A model generated the notes under the pieces. It had not been told where the DNA came from. It did not search any database and saw nothing but the letters and a program-made list of their open reading frames with translations. Both the position numbers and the translations under genes were made by a program. Source: an uncultured Clostridia bacterium (GTDB lineage Bacteria > Bacillota > Clostridia > UBA1212 > UBA1255). Taken from it: a DNA stretch of 64,000 bases. The stretch lies in assembly GCA_904420095.1 (NCBI GenBank), contig CAJFUB010000039.1, positions 1-64,000 of the forward strand, read 5' to 3'. This document shows, in pieces, positions 18,796 to 28,296 of this stretch (position 1 is the stretch's first letter; each line of letters begins with the position of its first letter).

Positions 18796-21700
18796 AAGAA
18801 CGGACATCAAAAAGATTATGGTAATCGGCTCCGGTCCGATCATTATCGGACAGGCCGCGGAATTTGACTACGCCGGTACGCAGGCCTGTCTTGCATTAAA
18901 GGAAGAGGGATATGAAGTCGTACTTGCGAATTCGAACCCCGCTACGATTATGACGGATACTACCATTGCCGATAAAGTATATATGGAGCCGCTCACGCTT
19001 GAATATATCGCCAAAATTCTCCGTTACGAGAGACCTGACGCCATTCTTCCCGGAATCGGCGGACAGACCGGCCTTAATCTTGCGATGCAGCTGTATAAAA
19101 AAGGAATCCTGGAGGAATGTCAGGTCGAACTGCTCGGCACGAGCTTTGAAAGCATTGAAAAAGCGGAAGACCGAGAAAAATTCAAGGAGCTGTGTATCGA
19201 GCTTGGCGAACCCGTTCTGCCTTCGGAAATTGCAGAAAGCATCGAGCAGGCAAAAGAAGCCGCAAACGAAATCGGTTATCCGGTCGTGCTCCGGCCGGCA
19301 TTTACACTGGGAGGAACCGGAGGCGGTTTTGCCGATAACGAGCAGCAGCTTCTTGAAATTGCGAAAAATGCGCTTGCCCTTTCCCCCGTTCATCAGGTAT
19401 TGGTTGAAAAAAGCATTAAAGGCTTTAAAGAAATCGAATACGAGGTAATGCGGGATGCAAATGATACAGCGATCACTGTGTGCAACATGGAAAATATCGA
19501 TCCGGTAGGCATTCACACAGGTGACTCCATCGTGGTAGCGCCGAGCCAGACGCTGACCAACAAGGAATATCAGCTGCTCCGCGACAGTGCGCTTAAAATG
19601 ATCCGCGCGCTTAAAATCGAAGGAGGCTGCAACGTCCAATTCGCGCTTGATCCGTTTTCCTTCAAATATTATTTAATAGAAGTTAATCCGCGCGTTTCAC
19701 GTTCTTCGGCGCTTGCTTCTAAAGCAAGCGGTTATCCGATTGCGCGCGTTTCGGCAAAGATTTCCGTAGGCATGCGCCTGGATGAGATTCCGCTTGCAAA
19801 TACGCCGGCCTGCTTCGAGCCCTCTCTGGACTATGTAGTAACGAAAATCGCACGTTTTCCGTTTGATAAATTCGCCACCGCGTCCAATAAGCTCAGTACG
19901 CAGATGAAAGCGACAGGAGAAGTCATGAGCATCGGCCGCACCATCGAGGAAAGCCTTCTGAAAGCGATCCGTTCTCTAGAAATCGGTGCCTATCATCTGC
20001 ATCTTCCGAAATTCGACAGCTGTACGACAGAAGAGCTGATCGGCTACATCAGCGACGGGCATGACGACAGACTCTTCGCGATCGCGCAGCTGATCCGCAG
20101 CAATGTGGATCTGGGCCTGATCCATAATCATACAAAAATCGACATGCTGTTCCTTGATAAATTCAAAAACATCATTGATTTTGAAAAAGTTCTTTCTGCG
20201 CATCCCAGAGAGCTTTCCGTGCTCCGAGAGGCAAAGCGGCTCGGAATCAGCGATAAATATATTGCGCACGTCTGGGATATGGCGGAATCAGAAATTTTTC
20301 TGCTCAGAAAAGAGAACGGCATTTTACCGGTCTATAAAATGATCGATACCTGCGCAAGCGAATTTGACAGCTACGTCCCGTACTTCTACTCTACTTATGA
20401 AACGGAAAACGAATCGGCAGTAAGCCAGAAGCGGAAAATTCTTGTGCTTGGCTCCGGGCCGATCCGTATCGGGCAGGGCGTTGAATTCGATTATTCCACC
20501 GTTCACGCCGTACAAACCATCAAAAGCAGCGGCTATGACGCAATCATCATCAATAACAATCCGGAAACCGTTTCCACGGATTATACCACGAGCGATAAGC
20601 TTTATTTCGAACCTTTGACCGTGGAGGACGTAATGAACGTTATAACGCTCGAGCAGCCGGAGGGCGTCATCGCTTCTCTGGGCGGTCAGACCGCGATCAA
20701 TCTTGCCGACAAACTTGGCGCGCTCGGCGTCAGAATCATCGGAACAGACGTCGCGGCAATCGAAAAGGCGGAGAACCGGGACTGCTTTGAAAGAATCATG
20801 GAAGAGCTCCAAATTCCGCAGCCGAGGGGCCGGGCTGTCACGAATATCGAGGCCGGAATCGCGGCCGCCGCTGAGATCGGATACCCTGTTCTCGTGCGGC
20901 CCAGCTATGTGCTCGGCGGACGCGCCATGCAGATCGTACAAAACGAAAAAGCGCTGAAGGTCTATCTTCGTTCCGCAGTGGAGGTAGACGAAAAGCAGCC
21001 GGTGCTTGTAGACAAATACATTTCCGGAAAGGAACTGGAGGTCGATGCGATCTGCGACGGTAAAGACGTATTCATCCCCGGCATTATGGAGCACGTCGAA
21101 CGAACAGGCATCCATTCCGGCGACAGCATCAGCGTATATCCGACCTTCAGCGTAGACGAATCCGTAAAGCAGACGATTATTGATTATACCATCCGTCTGG
21201 GGCTCGGAATCGGAATTGTCGGCCTGTACAATATTCAATTTATCGTAGATAAGAATAATGCTGTATACGTGATCGAGGTCAATCCGCGTTCTTCTCGGAC
21301 CGTGCCGTTCCTTTCCAAAGCGACAGGATACTCCATGGCCGATATTGCAACGCACGTAATCCTGGGACGCAGCCTGAAGGAGCAGGGATATGATACGGTA
21401 TATCCCAAAGAAAAGGAACGCTGGTATGTAAAGGTCCCTGCCTTCTCCTTTTCCAAGCTGGACGATCTCGACGCGTATCTTTCTCCGGAAATGAAATCTA
21501 CCGGCGAGGCGATCGGGTACGATAAAAAGCTGACGCGAGCAATGTATAAAGCGCTCCTCGCCTCAGGGATGCATGTCGTGAATTATGGTACCATCTTTGT
21601 TACGATTGCAGATAAGGATAAGGAAGAAGCGCTTCCGCTGATCCGGCGGTTCTACCAGCTGGGCTTCAATATCGAGGCTACGGAGGGCACCGCAAACTTT

Positions 21701-21970
21701 CTTCGCAGCAATGGAATCAAAACGCGCATTAAGAAAAAGCTCAGCTCCGGCAGCACGGAGATTCTGGATTCCATTCGTCAGGGGCATGTCAATTACGTCA
21801 TCAGCACGCGTGATATCGACATTGCTTCTCAGAAAACGGACGGCTATAAAATCCGGCGCTGCGCGGTTGAAAACAATGTGACAATGTTCACGGCGCTCGA
21901 TACGGTAAAAATTCTGCTTGATGTGCTGGAGGAAATTACGATGTGCGTTTCCACGATTGACGCAGAATAA
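18788..21970 (+). CDS. carB: Carbamoyl-phosphate synthase, large subunit
   Basis: Uses two ATP, bicarbonate and ammonia to make carbamoyl phosphate. It is 1060 residues from ATG 18788. Two homologous ATP-grasp halves are visible ([19 protein letters not shown] at the N-terminus; [19 protein letters not shown] near residue 560), then a C-terminal allosteric MGS-like domain (about 935-1060, [14 protein letters not shown]). In many bacteria this domain binds UMP as inhibitor and ornithine as activator. The start overlaps the end of carA. Confidence 0.97.
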   Translation: MPKRTDIKKIMVIGSGPIIIGQAAEFDYAGTQACLALKEEGYEVVLANSNPATIMTDTTIADKVYMEPLTLEYIAKILRYERPDAILPGIGGQTGLNLAMQLYKKGILEECQVELLGTSFESIEKAEDREKFKELCIELGEPVLPSEIAESIEQAKEAANEIGYPVVLRPAFTLGGTGGGFADNEQQLLEIAKNALALSPVHQVLVEKSIKGFKEIEYEVMRDANDTAITVCNMENIDPVGIHTGDSIVVAPSQTLTNKEYQLLRDSALKMIRALKIEGGCNVQFALDPFSFKYYLIEVNPRVSRSSALASKASGYPIARVSAKISVGMRLDEIPLANTPACFEPSLDYVVTKIARFPFDKFATASNKLSTQMKATGEVMSIGRTIEESLLKAIRSLEIGAYHLHLPKFDSCTTEELIGYISDGHDDRLFAIAQLIRSNVDLGLIHNHTKIDMLFLDKFKNIIDFEKVLSAHPRELSVLREAKRLGISDKYIAHVWDMAESEIFLLRKENGILPVYKMIDTCASEFDSYVPYFYSTYETENESAVSQKRKILVLGSGPIRIGQGVEFDYSTVHAVQTIKSSGYDAIIINNNPETVSTDYTTSDKLYFEPLTVEDVMNVITLEQPEGVIASLGGQTAINLADKLGALGVRIIGTDVAAIEKAENRDCFERIMEELQIPQPRGRAVTNIEAGIAAAAEIGYPVLVRPSYVLGGRAMQIVQNEKALKVYLRSAVEVDEKQPVLVDKYISGKELEVDAICDGKDVFIPGIMEHVERTGIHSGDSISVYPTFSVDESVKQTIIDYTIRLGLGIGIVGLYNIQFIVDKNNAVYVIEVNPRSSRTVPFLSKATGYSMADIATHVILGRSLKEQGYDTVYPKEKERWYVKVPAFSFSKLDDLDAYLSPEMKSTGEAIGYDKKLTRAMYKALLASGMHVVNYGTIFVTIADKDKEEALPLIRRFYQLGFNIEATEGTANFLRSNGIKTRIKKKLSSGSTEILDSIRQGHVNYVISTRDIDIASQKTDGYKIRRCAVENNVTMFTALDTVKILLDVLEEITMCVSTIDAE

Positions 21971-21996
21971 GCGCGGCACTTTTGAAAGGAAGACAG

Positions 21997-22713
21997 ATGG
22001 AACAGCATAACCTAACGATTACGGAAAATACGCCCATTCTTACGGACGTTTTTCGAATGACGCTGAAAGGAGACGGTTTAGATCGCCATAAGCCGGGGCA
22101 GTTTGTCAATCTTAAAATAGACGGCTGTTTTCTGCGGCGGCCGATCTCCGTTTACGATACAGGAAAGGATTTTATCACAATTCTGTATAAAATCGTGGGA
22201 AGAGGCACGAAGCTTCTTTCCGCCGCCGTTCCGGGCAGCAGGCTCGACGTACTGACGCATCTCGGAAACGGGTTTGATTCCGAAGTCCGGTGCGAAAGGC
22301 CGCTTCTGATCGGAGGCGGGATCGGCTGCCCTCCCCTGTATTTGCTGGCTAAGGAATTGCGGGCCTCCGGAAAAACGCCGGCGGTTCTACTGGGCTTCAA
22401 CGCACCGTCTGAGGTCCTTCTGGAGCAGGAATTTAAAGCGCTCGTTCCGGAAGTCACCATTGTAACGCAGGGGTATGTAACGGATTCACCCGTTTTTACC
22501 GGGGGCGCCTATGACTATCTCTATACATGCGGACCGCTCCCGATGCTGAAGGCGGTCTATTCCGGCAGCCAATGCGGCGGACAATATTCCTTTGAAGAAC
22601 GCATGGGCTGCGGCTTCGGCGCGTGCATGGGATGCAGCTGCCGGACGAAATACGGCAGCAAACGGATCTGCAAGGACGGCCCGGTGCTGTACAGGGAGGA
22701 AATCGTATGGTAA
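21997..22713 (+). CDS. pyrK: Dihydroorotate dehydrogenase electron-transfer subunit
   Basis: FAD and [2Fe-2S] subunit that passes electrons from dihydroorotate dehydrogenase 1B to NAD+. It is 238 residues: ferredoxin-reductase-like FAD domain with RRPISVYD, an NAD-binding region opening at LIGGGIGCPPLYLLA, and a C-terminal cysteine cluster MGCGFGACMGCSC...ICKDGP that binds the iron-sulfur centre. ATG 21997 follows GAAAGGA. It overlaps pyrD by 7 bp, matching the physical complex. Confidence 0.95.
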   Translation: MEQHNLTITENTPILTDVFRMTLKGDGLDRHKPGQFVNLKIDGCFLRRPISVYDTGKDFITILYKIVGRGTKLLSAAVPGSRLDVLTHLGNGFDSEVRCERPLLIGGGIGCPPLYLLAKELRASGKTPAVLLGFNAPSEVLLEQEFKALVPEVTIVTQGYVTDSPVFTGGAYDYLYTCGPLPMLKAVYSGSQCGGQYSFEERMGCGFGACMGCSCRTKYGSKRICKDGPVLYREEIVW

Positions 22714-23636
22714 GTAACTATTACAACGAACGGCTCGCGGTCGAGCTGTGCGGTCTCCGCCTGGATAATCCCATCATTCCCGCGAGCGGCTGCTTCGGCT
22801 ACGGAAAAGAATTTGCAGAGCTGTACGATATCAATATGCTCGGTTCGTTTTCTTTTAAAGGAACGACGAAGGAGCCTCGCTTCGGCAACGAAACGCCTCG
22901 GATCGCAGAAGCGCCGGCCGGAATGCTGAATTCCGTCGGCCTGCAGAATCCGGGAATTGAACACGTCATTGCACACGAGCTTCCGGAGCTGCAGAAATAT
23001 TTTTACAAAAAGGTTATAGCAAACATCAGCGGCTTTTCGGAGGAAGAATACGTCTACTGCGCCCAGCGTCTGGACGCGCAGGACTGCGTTGGAATCCTGG
23101 AGGTCAACATCAGCTGTCCGAATGTCCACGGCGGCGGGATGAGCTTCGGCACCGATCCAAAATCGGCCGCGGCGGTTACGGCGGCCGTAAAGAAAGCGAC
23201 TACAAAACCAGTTTTCATCAAATTGTCTCCCAATGTAACGGATATCCGGGAAATTGCGCTCGCCTGCGAAGCGGCCGGCGCCGACGGCCTCAGCTTGATC
23301 AATACGCTGCTGGGCATGCGGATCGATCCCGGAAAAAGACGTCCGATTCTGGCCAATACATTTGGGGGACTCTCTGGGGACGCGATTTTCCCGATTGCCC
23401 TCAGAATGGTATATCAGGTCTGCAGCGCCGTAAAGATCCCGGTCATCGGTATGGGCGGCATTTCGTCCGCGGAGGGCGTTCTTGAGATGATGGAAGCGGG
23501 CGCATCCGCCGTGCAGATCGGGGCGGCAAATCTGATCGATCCTTACGTCTGCAGAAATATCATTCGGGATCTGCCGGCTGTAATGGACCGGTATCATATA
23601 CAGAATTTAAGCGATATTATCGGAGGTGCTCTTTAA
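22707..23636 (+). CDS. pyrD: Dihydroorotate dehydrogenase 1B, catalytic subunit
   Basis: Oxidises dihydroorotate to orotate on FMN, working with PyrK. It is 309 residues from ATG 22707. The class 1B signature is NISCPNVHGGGMSFGTDP with the catalytic cysteine loop, plus NSVGLQNPG, FIKLSPNVTDI and IGMGGISS. Pairing with pyrK confirms the NAD-linked 1B type. GGGAGGA precedes the start within pyrK. Confidence 0.96.
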   Translation: MVSNYYNERLAVELCGLRLDNPIIPASGCFGYGKEFAELYDINMLGSFSFKGTTKEPRFGNETPRIAEAPAGMLNSVGLQNPGIEHVIAHELPELQKYFYKKVIANISGFSEEEYVYCAQRLDAQDCVGILEVNISCPNVHGGGMSFGTDPKSAAAVTAAVKKATTKPVFIKLSPNVTDIREIALACEAAGADGLSLINTLLGMRIDPGKRRPILANTFGGLSGDAIFPIALRMVYQVCSAVKIPVIGMGGISSAEGVLEMMEAGASAVQIGAANLIDPYVCRNIIRDLPAVMDRYHIQNLSDIIGGAL

Positions 23637-23638
23637 AA

Positions 23639-24376
23639 ATGGCGAAAGACGTAATCATTGCGTGCGACTTCTCATCGGAAGAAGAAACGCTGAACTTTTT
23701 AAATAAGCTTGGCAGCCGCAGGCCGTTTATCAAAATCGGCATGGAGCTTTTCTACAGTGCCGGTCCTCAGATGGTACGGCGGATTGCAGAGCAGGGCAGC
23801 AAAATCTTTCTGGATCTGAAGCTGCACGATATCCCCAATACGGTTCGGAAGGCGATGGCAAATCTCGCCGGGCTTGGCGTTCATATGTGCAACGTCCACG
23901 CGGCGGGAGGGATCAAAATGATGCAGGCCGCGCGCGAGGGGCTTCTGGAGGGTGCAGCGCGCACCGGCAGAGCCGTTCCGCTGCTGATTGCGGTAACGCA
24001 GCTTACCTCCACGGATGATGAGATGCTCAGAGACGAGCTTCTGATCCAAGCATCGATGAACGATACCATATTAAAATACGCAGAAAACGCGTATGCCGCA
24101 TCCCTCGACGGCGTCGTATGCTCGCCTCTTGAAAGCGGTATGCTGCACAGACATTTTTTAGAGAAGGGCGCCGCGTTCCTGACGGTCACTCCAGGGATCC
24201 GCTTCCGCGGAGCCGAAGCAGACGACCAGAAACGGATCACGACACCGAGGCAGGCGCGAACGCTTGGTTCGGACTATATCGTCGTGGGAAGACCTGTTAC
24301 TGCTGCCGCCGATCCGGCTGCCGCCTACGACAGATGCGTCAATGACTTTCTAACCGACGAACCGGAAGGAGAATGA
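23639..24376 (+). CDS. pyrF: Orotidine-5'-phosphate decarboxylase
   Basis: Decarboxylates OMP to UMP, the last step of the pathway. It is 245 residues in a TIM barrel, with the signature FLDLKLHDIPNTV (catalytic Asp-Lys-Asp) and the phosphate-binding VTPGIRF and VGRPVT loops. It begins 2 bp after pyrD and is followed by pyrE. Family length is normal. Confidence 0.96.
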   Translation: MAKDVIIACDFSSEEETLNFLNKLGSRRPFIKIGMELFYSAGPQMVRRIAEQGSKIFLDLKLHDIPNTVRKAMANLAGLGVHMCNVHAAGGIKMMQAAREGLLEGAARTGRAVPLLIAVTQLTSTDDEMLRDELLIQASMNDTILKYAENAYAASLDGVVCSPLESGMLHRHFLEKGAAFLTVTPGIRFRGAEADDQKRITTPRQARTLGSDYIVVGRPVTAAADPAAAYDRCVNDFLTDEPEGE

Positions 24377-24381
24377 AAAGT

Positions 24382-25029
24382 ATGGAAAATAGGAAAAAAC
24401 AAATTGCCGCCGATTTATTATCGATCAAGGCCGTTTTTCTGAGGCCGGACGAGCCTTTTATCTGGGCCAGCGGCATCAAGAGCCCGATCTATTGCGACAA
24501 CCGGCTGACGCTGACCTCCCCCGAGGTGCGCAGCGATATTGAAAATGGGTTATGCGAGCTGATCCGAGAATATTATCCGGATGTAGAGGTTCTGATGGGA
24601 ACCAGCACCGCAGGCATTGCGCACGCGGCAATCTGCGGCCATATTCTGAACCTGCCGATGGGATATGTCCGTTCCGGGGCAAAGGATCACGGCAGAAACA
24701 ACAGGATCGAAGGGCGCCTCCTCCCCGGCCAGAATGTCGTAATCGTAGAGGACCTGATTTCTACGGGCGGCAGCGTTATTGAAGTCGCAGAGACGCTTCG
24801 CGATGCGGGCGCAGAAGTGCTCGGCGCAGTCAGCATTTTTACATACGGCATGAAAAAGGGGTTGGAGCGGCTTGCGGAAGCGCGGCTCCGGAATATCAGC
24901 CTGACGGATTTCGACACGGTGATACAGGCTGCCGCGGCGACAGGTTATATTTCGGAGAACGATATTCCGCGTTTGATAGCATTCCGCGATAATCCCTCCG
25001 ATGAAAGCTGGATCAAAGGGAGGCCGTAA
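24382..25029 (+). CDS. pyrE: Orotate phosphoribosyltransferase
   Basis: Joins orotate to PRPP giving OMP. The PRPP-binding loop [13 protein letters not shown] and KSPIYCDNR mark the family. Two ATGs are possible: 24373 overlaps the pyrF stop but AAGGAG lies 1 nt away; 24382 has a 10-nt spacing and is preferred (215 residues). Located between pyrF and pyrB in the operon. Confidence 0.95.
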   Translation: MENRKKQIAADLLSIKAVFLRPDEPFIWASGIKSPIYCDNRLTLTSPEVRSDIENGLCELIREYYPDVEVLMGTSTAGIAHAAICGHILNLPMGYVRSGAKDHGRNNRIEGRLLPGQNVVIVEDLISTGGSVIEVAETLRDAGAEVLGAVSIFTYGMKKGLERLAEARLRNISLTDFDTVIQAAAATGYISENDIPRLIAFRDNPSDESWIKGRP

Positions 25030-25030
25030 T

Positions 25031-25948
25031 ATGAAGCACATTTTGGATATCACGGATCTTTCTGTAGAAGAAATCGGCCGCCTCATCACTGTCGCCGAGG
25101 ACATCATCCAGAATGCCGATCAATATCAGGACGTCTGCAAAAGGAAGAAGCTTGCCGCTTTGTTTTTCGAGCCGAGCACACGCACAAGGCTCAGCTTTGA
25201 GGCTGCGATGCTGGAGCTTGGCGGCTCGGTGATCGGGTTTTCTTCTGCCGCAAGCAGCTCCTCCGCGAAGGGCGAATCCGTTTCCGATACGGTAAAAGTC
25301 GTAAGCTATTACGCCGATATCATTGCCATGCGTCATCCCAAAGAAGGCGCTCCGGTCGCGGCGGCGGCCGTTTCGGATGTCCCGATCATTAATGCCGGAG
25401 ACGGCGGCCATAACCATCCGACGCAGACGCTTGCCGATCTGCTGACGATCCATCGCGAGAAAGGCCGCTTTAACGACATTACTGTAGGCTTCTGCGGAGA
25501 TTTGAAGTTCGGACGCACCGTGCATTCTCTCGTCAGCGCCCTGTCCCGTTATACCGGGATCCGCCTTGTTTTTATTTCACCGGAAGAATTGAAAATCCCT
25601 CACTATATCAAAACGGATATCGTCGAAAAAAATCATATGCCATACGAGGAAACGCGTACCATGGAAAGCGTGCTGCCGGAGCTGGATATTCTCTATATGA
25701 CAAGAGTGCAGGGAGAACGCTTTTTCAACGAGGCGGACTACATCCGCCTGCGCGACTGCTACATTCTCACGCCCGACAAGCTTGCCGCCGCGAAAAAGGA
25801 TCTTTGCATCCTGCATCCCCTGCCCCGCGTAAACGAAATTTCGCGCAGCATCGACAAGGATCCGCGCGCTTGTTACTTCAAGCAGGTAGAGAACGGAAAA
25901 TATATGCGCATGGCGCTCATTATGATGCTGCTCGGCCTTTTGCCGTAA
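25031..25948 (+). CDS. pyrB: Aspartate carbamoyltransferase, catalytic subunit
   Basis: Condenses carbamoyl phosphate with aspartate, the committed step. It is 305 residues from ATG 25031. Motifs: the carbamoyl phosphate-binding [22 protein letters not shown], and HPLPRVNEI. It follows pyrE by one base and precedes the regulatory subunit gene, so the enzyme is likely the PyrB-PyrI holoenzyme type. Confidence 0.97.
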   Translation: MKHILDITDLSVEEIGRLITVAEDIIQNADQYQDVCKRKKLAALFFEPSTRTRLSFEAAMLELGGSVIGFSSAASSSSAKGESVSDTVKVVSYYADIIAMRHPKEGAPVAAAAVSDVPIINAGDGGHNHPTQTLADLLTIHREKGRFNDITVGFCGDLKFGRTVHSLVSALSRYTGIRLVFISPEELKIPHYIKTDIVEKNHMPYEETRTMESVLPELDILYMTRVQGERFFNEADYIRLRDCYILTPDKLAAAKKDLCILHPLPRVNEISRSIDKDPRACYFKQVENGKYMRMALIMMLLGLLP

Positions 25949-25966
25949 TGTCAGGAGGGGTTATAT

Positions 25967-26392
25967 ATGGTAATCGATAAAATTGAAAACGGCATCGTGC
26001 TGGATCATATCAGAGCCGGGAACGCGATGGTTCTGTACCGTTACCTGAGGCTCGACGAGCTGGATTGCTGCGTGGCGATCATAAAAAATGTAAAGAGCCA
26101 GAAAATGGGGCGTAAGGATATCATTAAAATCGACTCTCTGATCGATATCAATCTGGACGTGCTTGGCTATTTTGACGAAAGCATCACGGTCAATATTATC
26201 CGGAGCGGCGAAAAAGTTGCCAAGAAGCATCTGTCTCTGCCCGAGCGCATCGTCAATATTGTAAAATGTAAAAATCCGCGCTGCATCACATCTACGGAGC
26301 AGGAGCTGGATCAGGTTTTCCGCCTGACCGACCGCGAGCATCGCATATACCGCTGCATATACTGCGATTCCAGCAGCAGCGTTCTTCCGTGA
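25967..26392 (+). CDS. pyrI: Aspartate carbamoyltransferase, regulatory subunit
   Basis: Nucleotide-binding subunit that gives aspartate carbamoyltransferase CTP/ATP control. It is 141 residues: an N-terminal allosteric domain (GIVLDHIRAGNA) and a C-terminal zinc domain with CKNPRC and CIYC ligands that contacts PyrB. A strong AGGAGGGG site precedes ATG. Last gene of the operon, 22 bp before the terminator stem. Confidence 0.95.
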   Translation: MVIDKIENGIVLDHIRAGNAMVLYRYLRLDELDCCVAIIKNVKSQKMGRKDIIKIDSLIDINLDVLGYFDESITVNIIRSGEKVAKKHLSLPERIVNIVKCKNPRCITSTEQELDQVFRLTDREHRIYRCIYCDSSSSVLP

Positions 26393-26414
26393 CGGTGGTG
26401 ACGCAGGCAAGCAG

Positions 26415-26452
26415 GCAAACGGCGCAAAGGGAGAATGCGCCGTTTGCTTTTT
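26415..26452 (+). terminator. Terminator of pyr operon
   Basis: Perfect 12-bp stem GCAAACGGCGCA/TGCGCCGTTTGC (26415-26426, 26436-26447), 9-nt loop, then TTTTT. It also stands immediately after the stop of the convergent gene at 26455, but the A-tract needed for the other strand is short. Confidence 0.93.
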
Positions 26453-26454
26453 CT

Positions 26455-27102
26455 TTACAGCTTTAATTCATAAATCAGCCATTCGCCGTCGATTTTCCTC
26501 AGCGTCATCTGGTAGTCCATCTGATCCGTCCCGGAAACGGTTTCCTCCCAGTACGCAGTAAGCAGGAACTGCACGCGGCAGGACAGAGCTTCATCGCCTT
26601 CCCGTTTCCAATCCGTAATCTGCCACTGGCTGAGCTCGTAAGAGGTCAGATGAATATAATATTCGTTTACAAAATTGCTCAGCGTTTTCTTTGTGGCCGT
26701 ACCGTCCGCAAAAAAATGCGCAATCTCATGAAAATCTTTTTTCCCTGAAACGAATGCGGCAATTTCTTCTGAAACCATCCGGACATGCCCCTCCGTCTGC
26801 GCAAAAAGGGGATCCTCCGTCGGAGACGGCGTTGGAGAGGCGGTCGGCGTCGGTGTCGGCGTCGGAGGAGATTCGGTCGGCGTCGGCCGCGGGGTTGGGG
26901 ATGGAGACGGCGGTGCAGAGGTCTTAAAAGGATGCTCCGAAACGGCGGAAACCTGCAGCGATTCGCGAAGTGTCTCCGTCTCTTGATATTCCTTTAGCGT
27001 CATACCCAGCCAAATCAGAAAGCAGGCGCCGCATACAAGCAATACGGAAAGCACGATCCGATAAACAAACCAGAACGGATCTCTGCGCCGTTTTTTATCC
27101 AT
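26455..27102 (-). CDS. Membrane-anchored protein with NTF2-like C-terminal domain
   Basis: Hypothetical surface protein of 215 residues. Basic N-terminus, one membrane helix (about 13-35, YRIVLSVLLVCGACFLIWLG), a Pro/Thr/Ser linker rich in PTPTP (about 60-95), then a roughly 115-residue alpha+beta domain (FFADGTATKKTLSNFVNEYY ... YQMTLRKIDGEWLIYELKL) that resembles NTF2/SnoaL-like folds. ATG 27102 follows GGGAGG; the longer frame to 27135 is upstream of it. If the neighbouring glycosidase gene is read in its restored frame, the two overlap by 8 bp, which supports an operon. Function unknown. Confidence 0.75.
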   Translation of the reverse strand: MDKKRRRDPFWFVYRIVLSVLLVCGACFLIWLGMTLKEYQETETLRESLQVSAVSEHPFKTSAPPSPSPTPRPTPTESPPTPTPTPTASPTPSPTEDPLFAQTEGHVRMVSEEIAAFVSGKKDFHEIAHFFADGTATKKTLSNFVNEYYIHLTSYELSQWQITDWKREGDEALSCRVQFLLTAYWEETVSGTDQMDYQMTLRKIDGEWLIYELKL

Positions 27103-27188
27103 CGGAAGCCCTCCCTTCCGGATTCTCCATGACAATGACCGCCGTAGGGAGCTTGCGCAGTCGTAAAATTTGATTCACAATTTCTCCT

Positions 27189-28250
27189 TTATAGTAACAT
27201 TCCTGTAGAGGTTCCTCCGTCAAGGTTGGCTGCGTTCACCGCGCCGAAATCCCAGAGAATCGACGCCAGGTCGCTGTAAGTCGCTCCGAGGGAAGAAAGC
27301 TGTCTTCCGTTGATAACGAGCAGCAAAATGGCGCCGTCCTTGCGCTGACCGATTGCCGTTCTCGGATTGACGCCGCTTCCGTAGCCGCTCATTTCAACCT
27401 TTTCTCCATTTACAATTAAGGTCGGCCCGTAGCAAAGCGCGTCGCGGATCCCCATTTCCAGCGCCCTGCTGCCGGTCATATAACCGACAACCAGCACATT
27501 ATTTTCTGTAAAACCGACGAGCTCATATTTGTATTCGGGCACTCCCCATTTCATTTTGCCGTTCGAAATCACCAGCCCGTACGGCGCGCTTCCCGTTCCC
27601 ATACCGCCGTCGTCTTCAAAGCCTCCCCCGTTAACCGCTGCTACAGCATTATATCGCTGTACGATTTCGGGAAGCGTGCGGCCCGGCTTATCGTAGCTGT
27701 ATTCATCATGGCTCATGCCGATCGTAACGCGCGACGGATCATGGATAATCATCAAATTTCCATTGTACAATTGCGTTTTGATTTCATATAGCTCAATGCC
27801 GTCCTCTTCAGAAAGCTTAAAGGCGCCGTAAGCGCGTTCCTCCGCAGGCGTAGGGCTTGGTGACGGCGTCGGGACCGGAGAGACCTCCGCCGTCATGCTG
27901 CCTGTCGGGGCAGGCGGTCTCGAAGCCGCGGGGGAAGGCTTCGGAGCTTCCGTTGGCCGTACAAATTCAATCAGCTCTGGATCCGTAATTTCCTCCGTAC
28001 GTATCACGCGGTTCTTTCCGGTAATTTCCTGGACGCGGCTCCTGCTGAAATAAAGATACGGCACAAATTTGGCGGCGCTCGTTTCCAGCATGGAATTTAC
28101 AAAAAGATCGCGCGCTTTTTCGGATGGGCCGTAGCAGCATAAAGCGCCGCAAAGATATGTAATGACAAGAACATAAAGCAGCAGCGTTCCGATGCAGACC
28201 AGAACCCGTCGAAAAATTTTTAAAAATTTTTCTCTTGTTTTCGATTCCAT
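27189..28250 (-). CDS. Phosphodiester glycosidase-family surface protein, C-terminus frameshifted
   Basis: Membrane-anchored protein of the phosphodiester glycosidase (NAGPA, DUF2233) family. It has an N-terminal membrane helix (about 12-36), a Pro/Ser/Thr linker (about 100-145), and a catalytic domain (about 150-353) with AAVNGGGFEDDG, NPRTAIGQRKDG and the terminal NLDGGTSTGM motif. The frame stops two codons after that motif, about 35 residues short. Skipping one T at about 27203 restores a tail beginning MYYKGEIVN and containing LPTAVIV, exactly what this family has, ending at 27095 and overlapping the next gene start. So either a recent frameshift or a base error. GGAAGGAG precedes ATG. 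Middle gene of a three-gene surface operon. Confidence 0.85.
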   Translation of the reverse strand: MESKTREKFLKIFRRVLVCIGTLLLYVLVITYLCGALCCYGPSEKARDLFVNSMLETSAAKFVPYLYFSRSRVQEITGKNRVIRTEEITDPELIEFVRPTEAPKPSPAASRPPAPTGSMTAEVSPVPTPSPSPTPAEERAYGAFKLSEEDGIELYEIKTQLYNGNLMIIHDPSRVTIGMSHDEYSYDKPGRTLPEIVQRYNAVAAVNGGGFEDDGGMGTGSAPYGLVISNGKMKWGVPEYKYELVGFTENNVLVVGYMTGSRALEMGIRDALCYGPTLIVNGEKVEMSGYGSGVNPRTAIGQRKDGAILLLVINGRQLSSLGATYSDLASILWDFGAVNAANLDGGTSTGMLL

Positions 28251-28296
28251 TTTTTACTCCTTCCTCAATTGCTCCGGACAGATATCCGGGAAACGC

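Noticed and set aside
17803-18843. 346-residue minus-strand ORF
   Set aside because: Antisense to carA, which is fully supported.
20324-21355. 343-residue minus-strand ORF
   Set aside because: Antisense to the second half of carB; shadow frame.
22557-23597. 346-residue minus-strand ORF
   Set aside because: Antisense to pyrK/pyrD; shadow frame.
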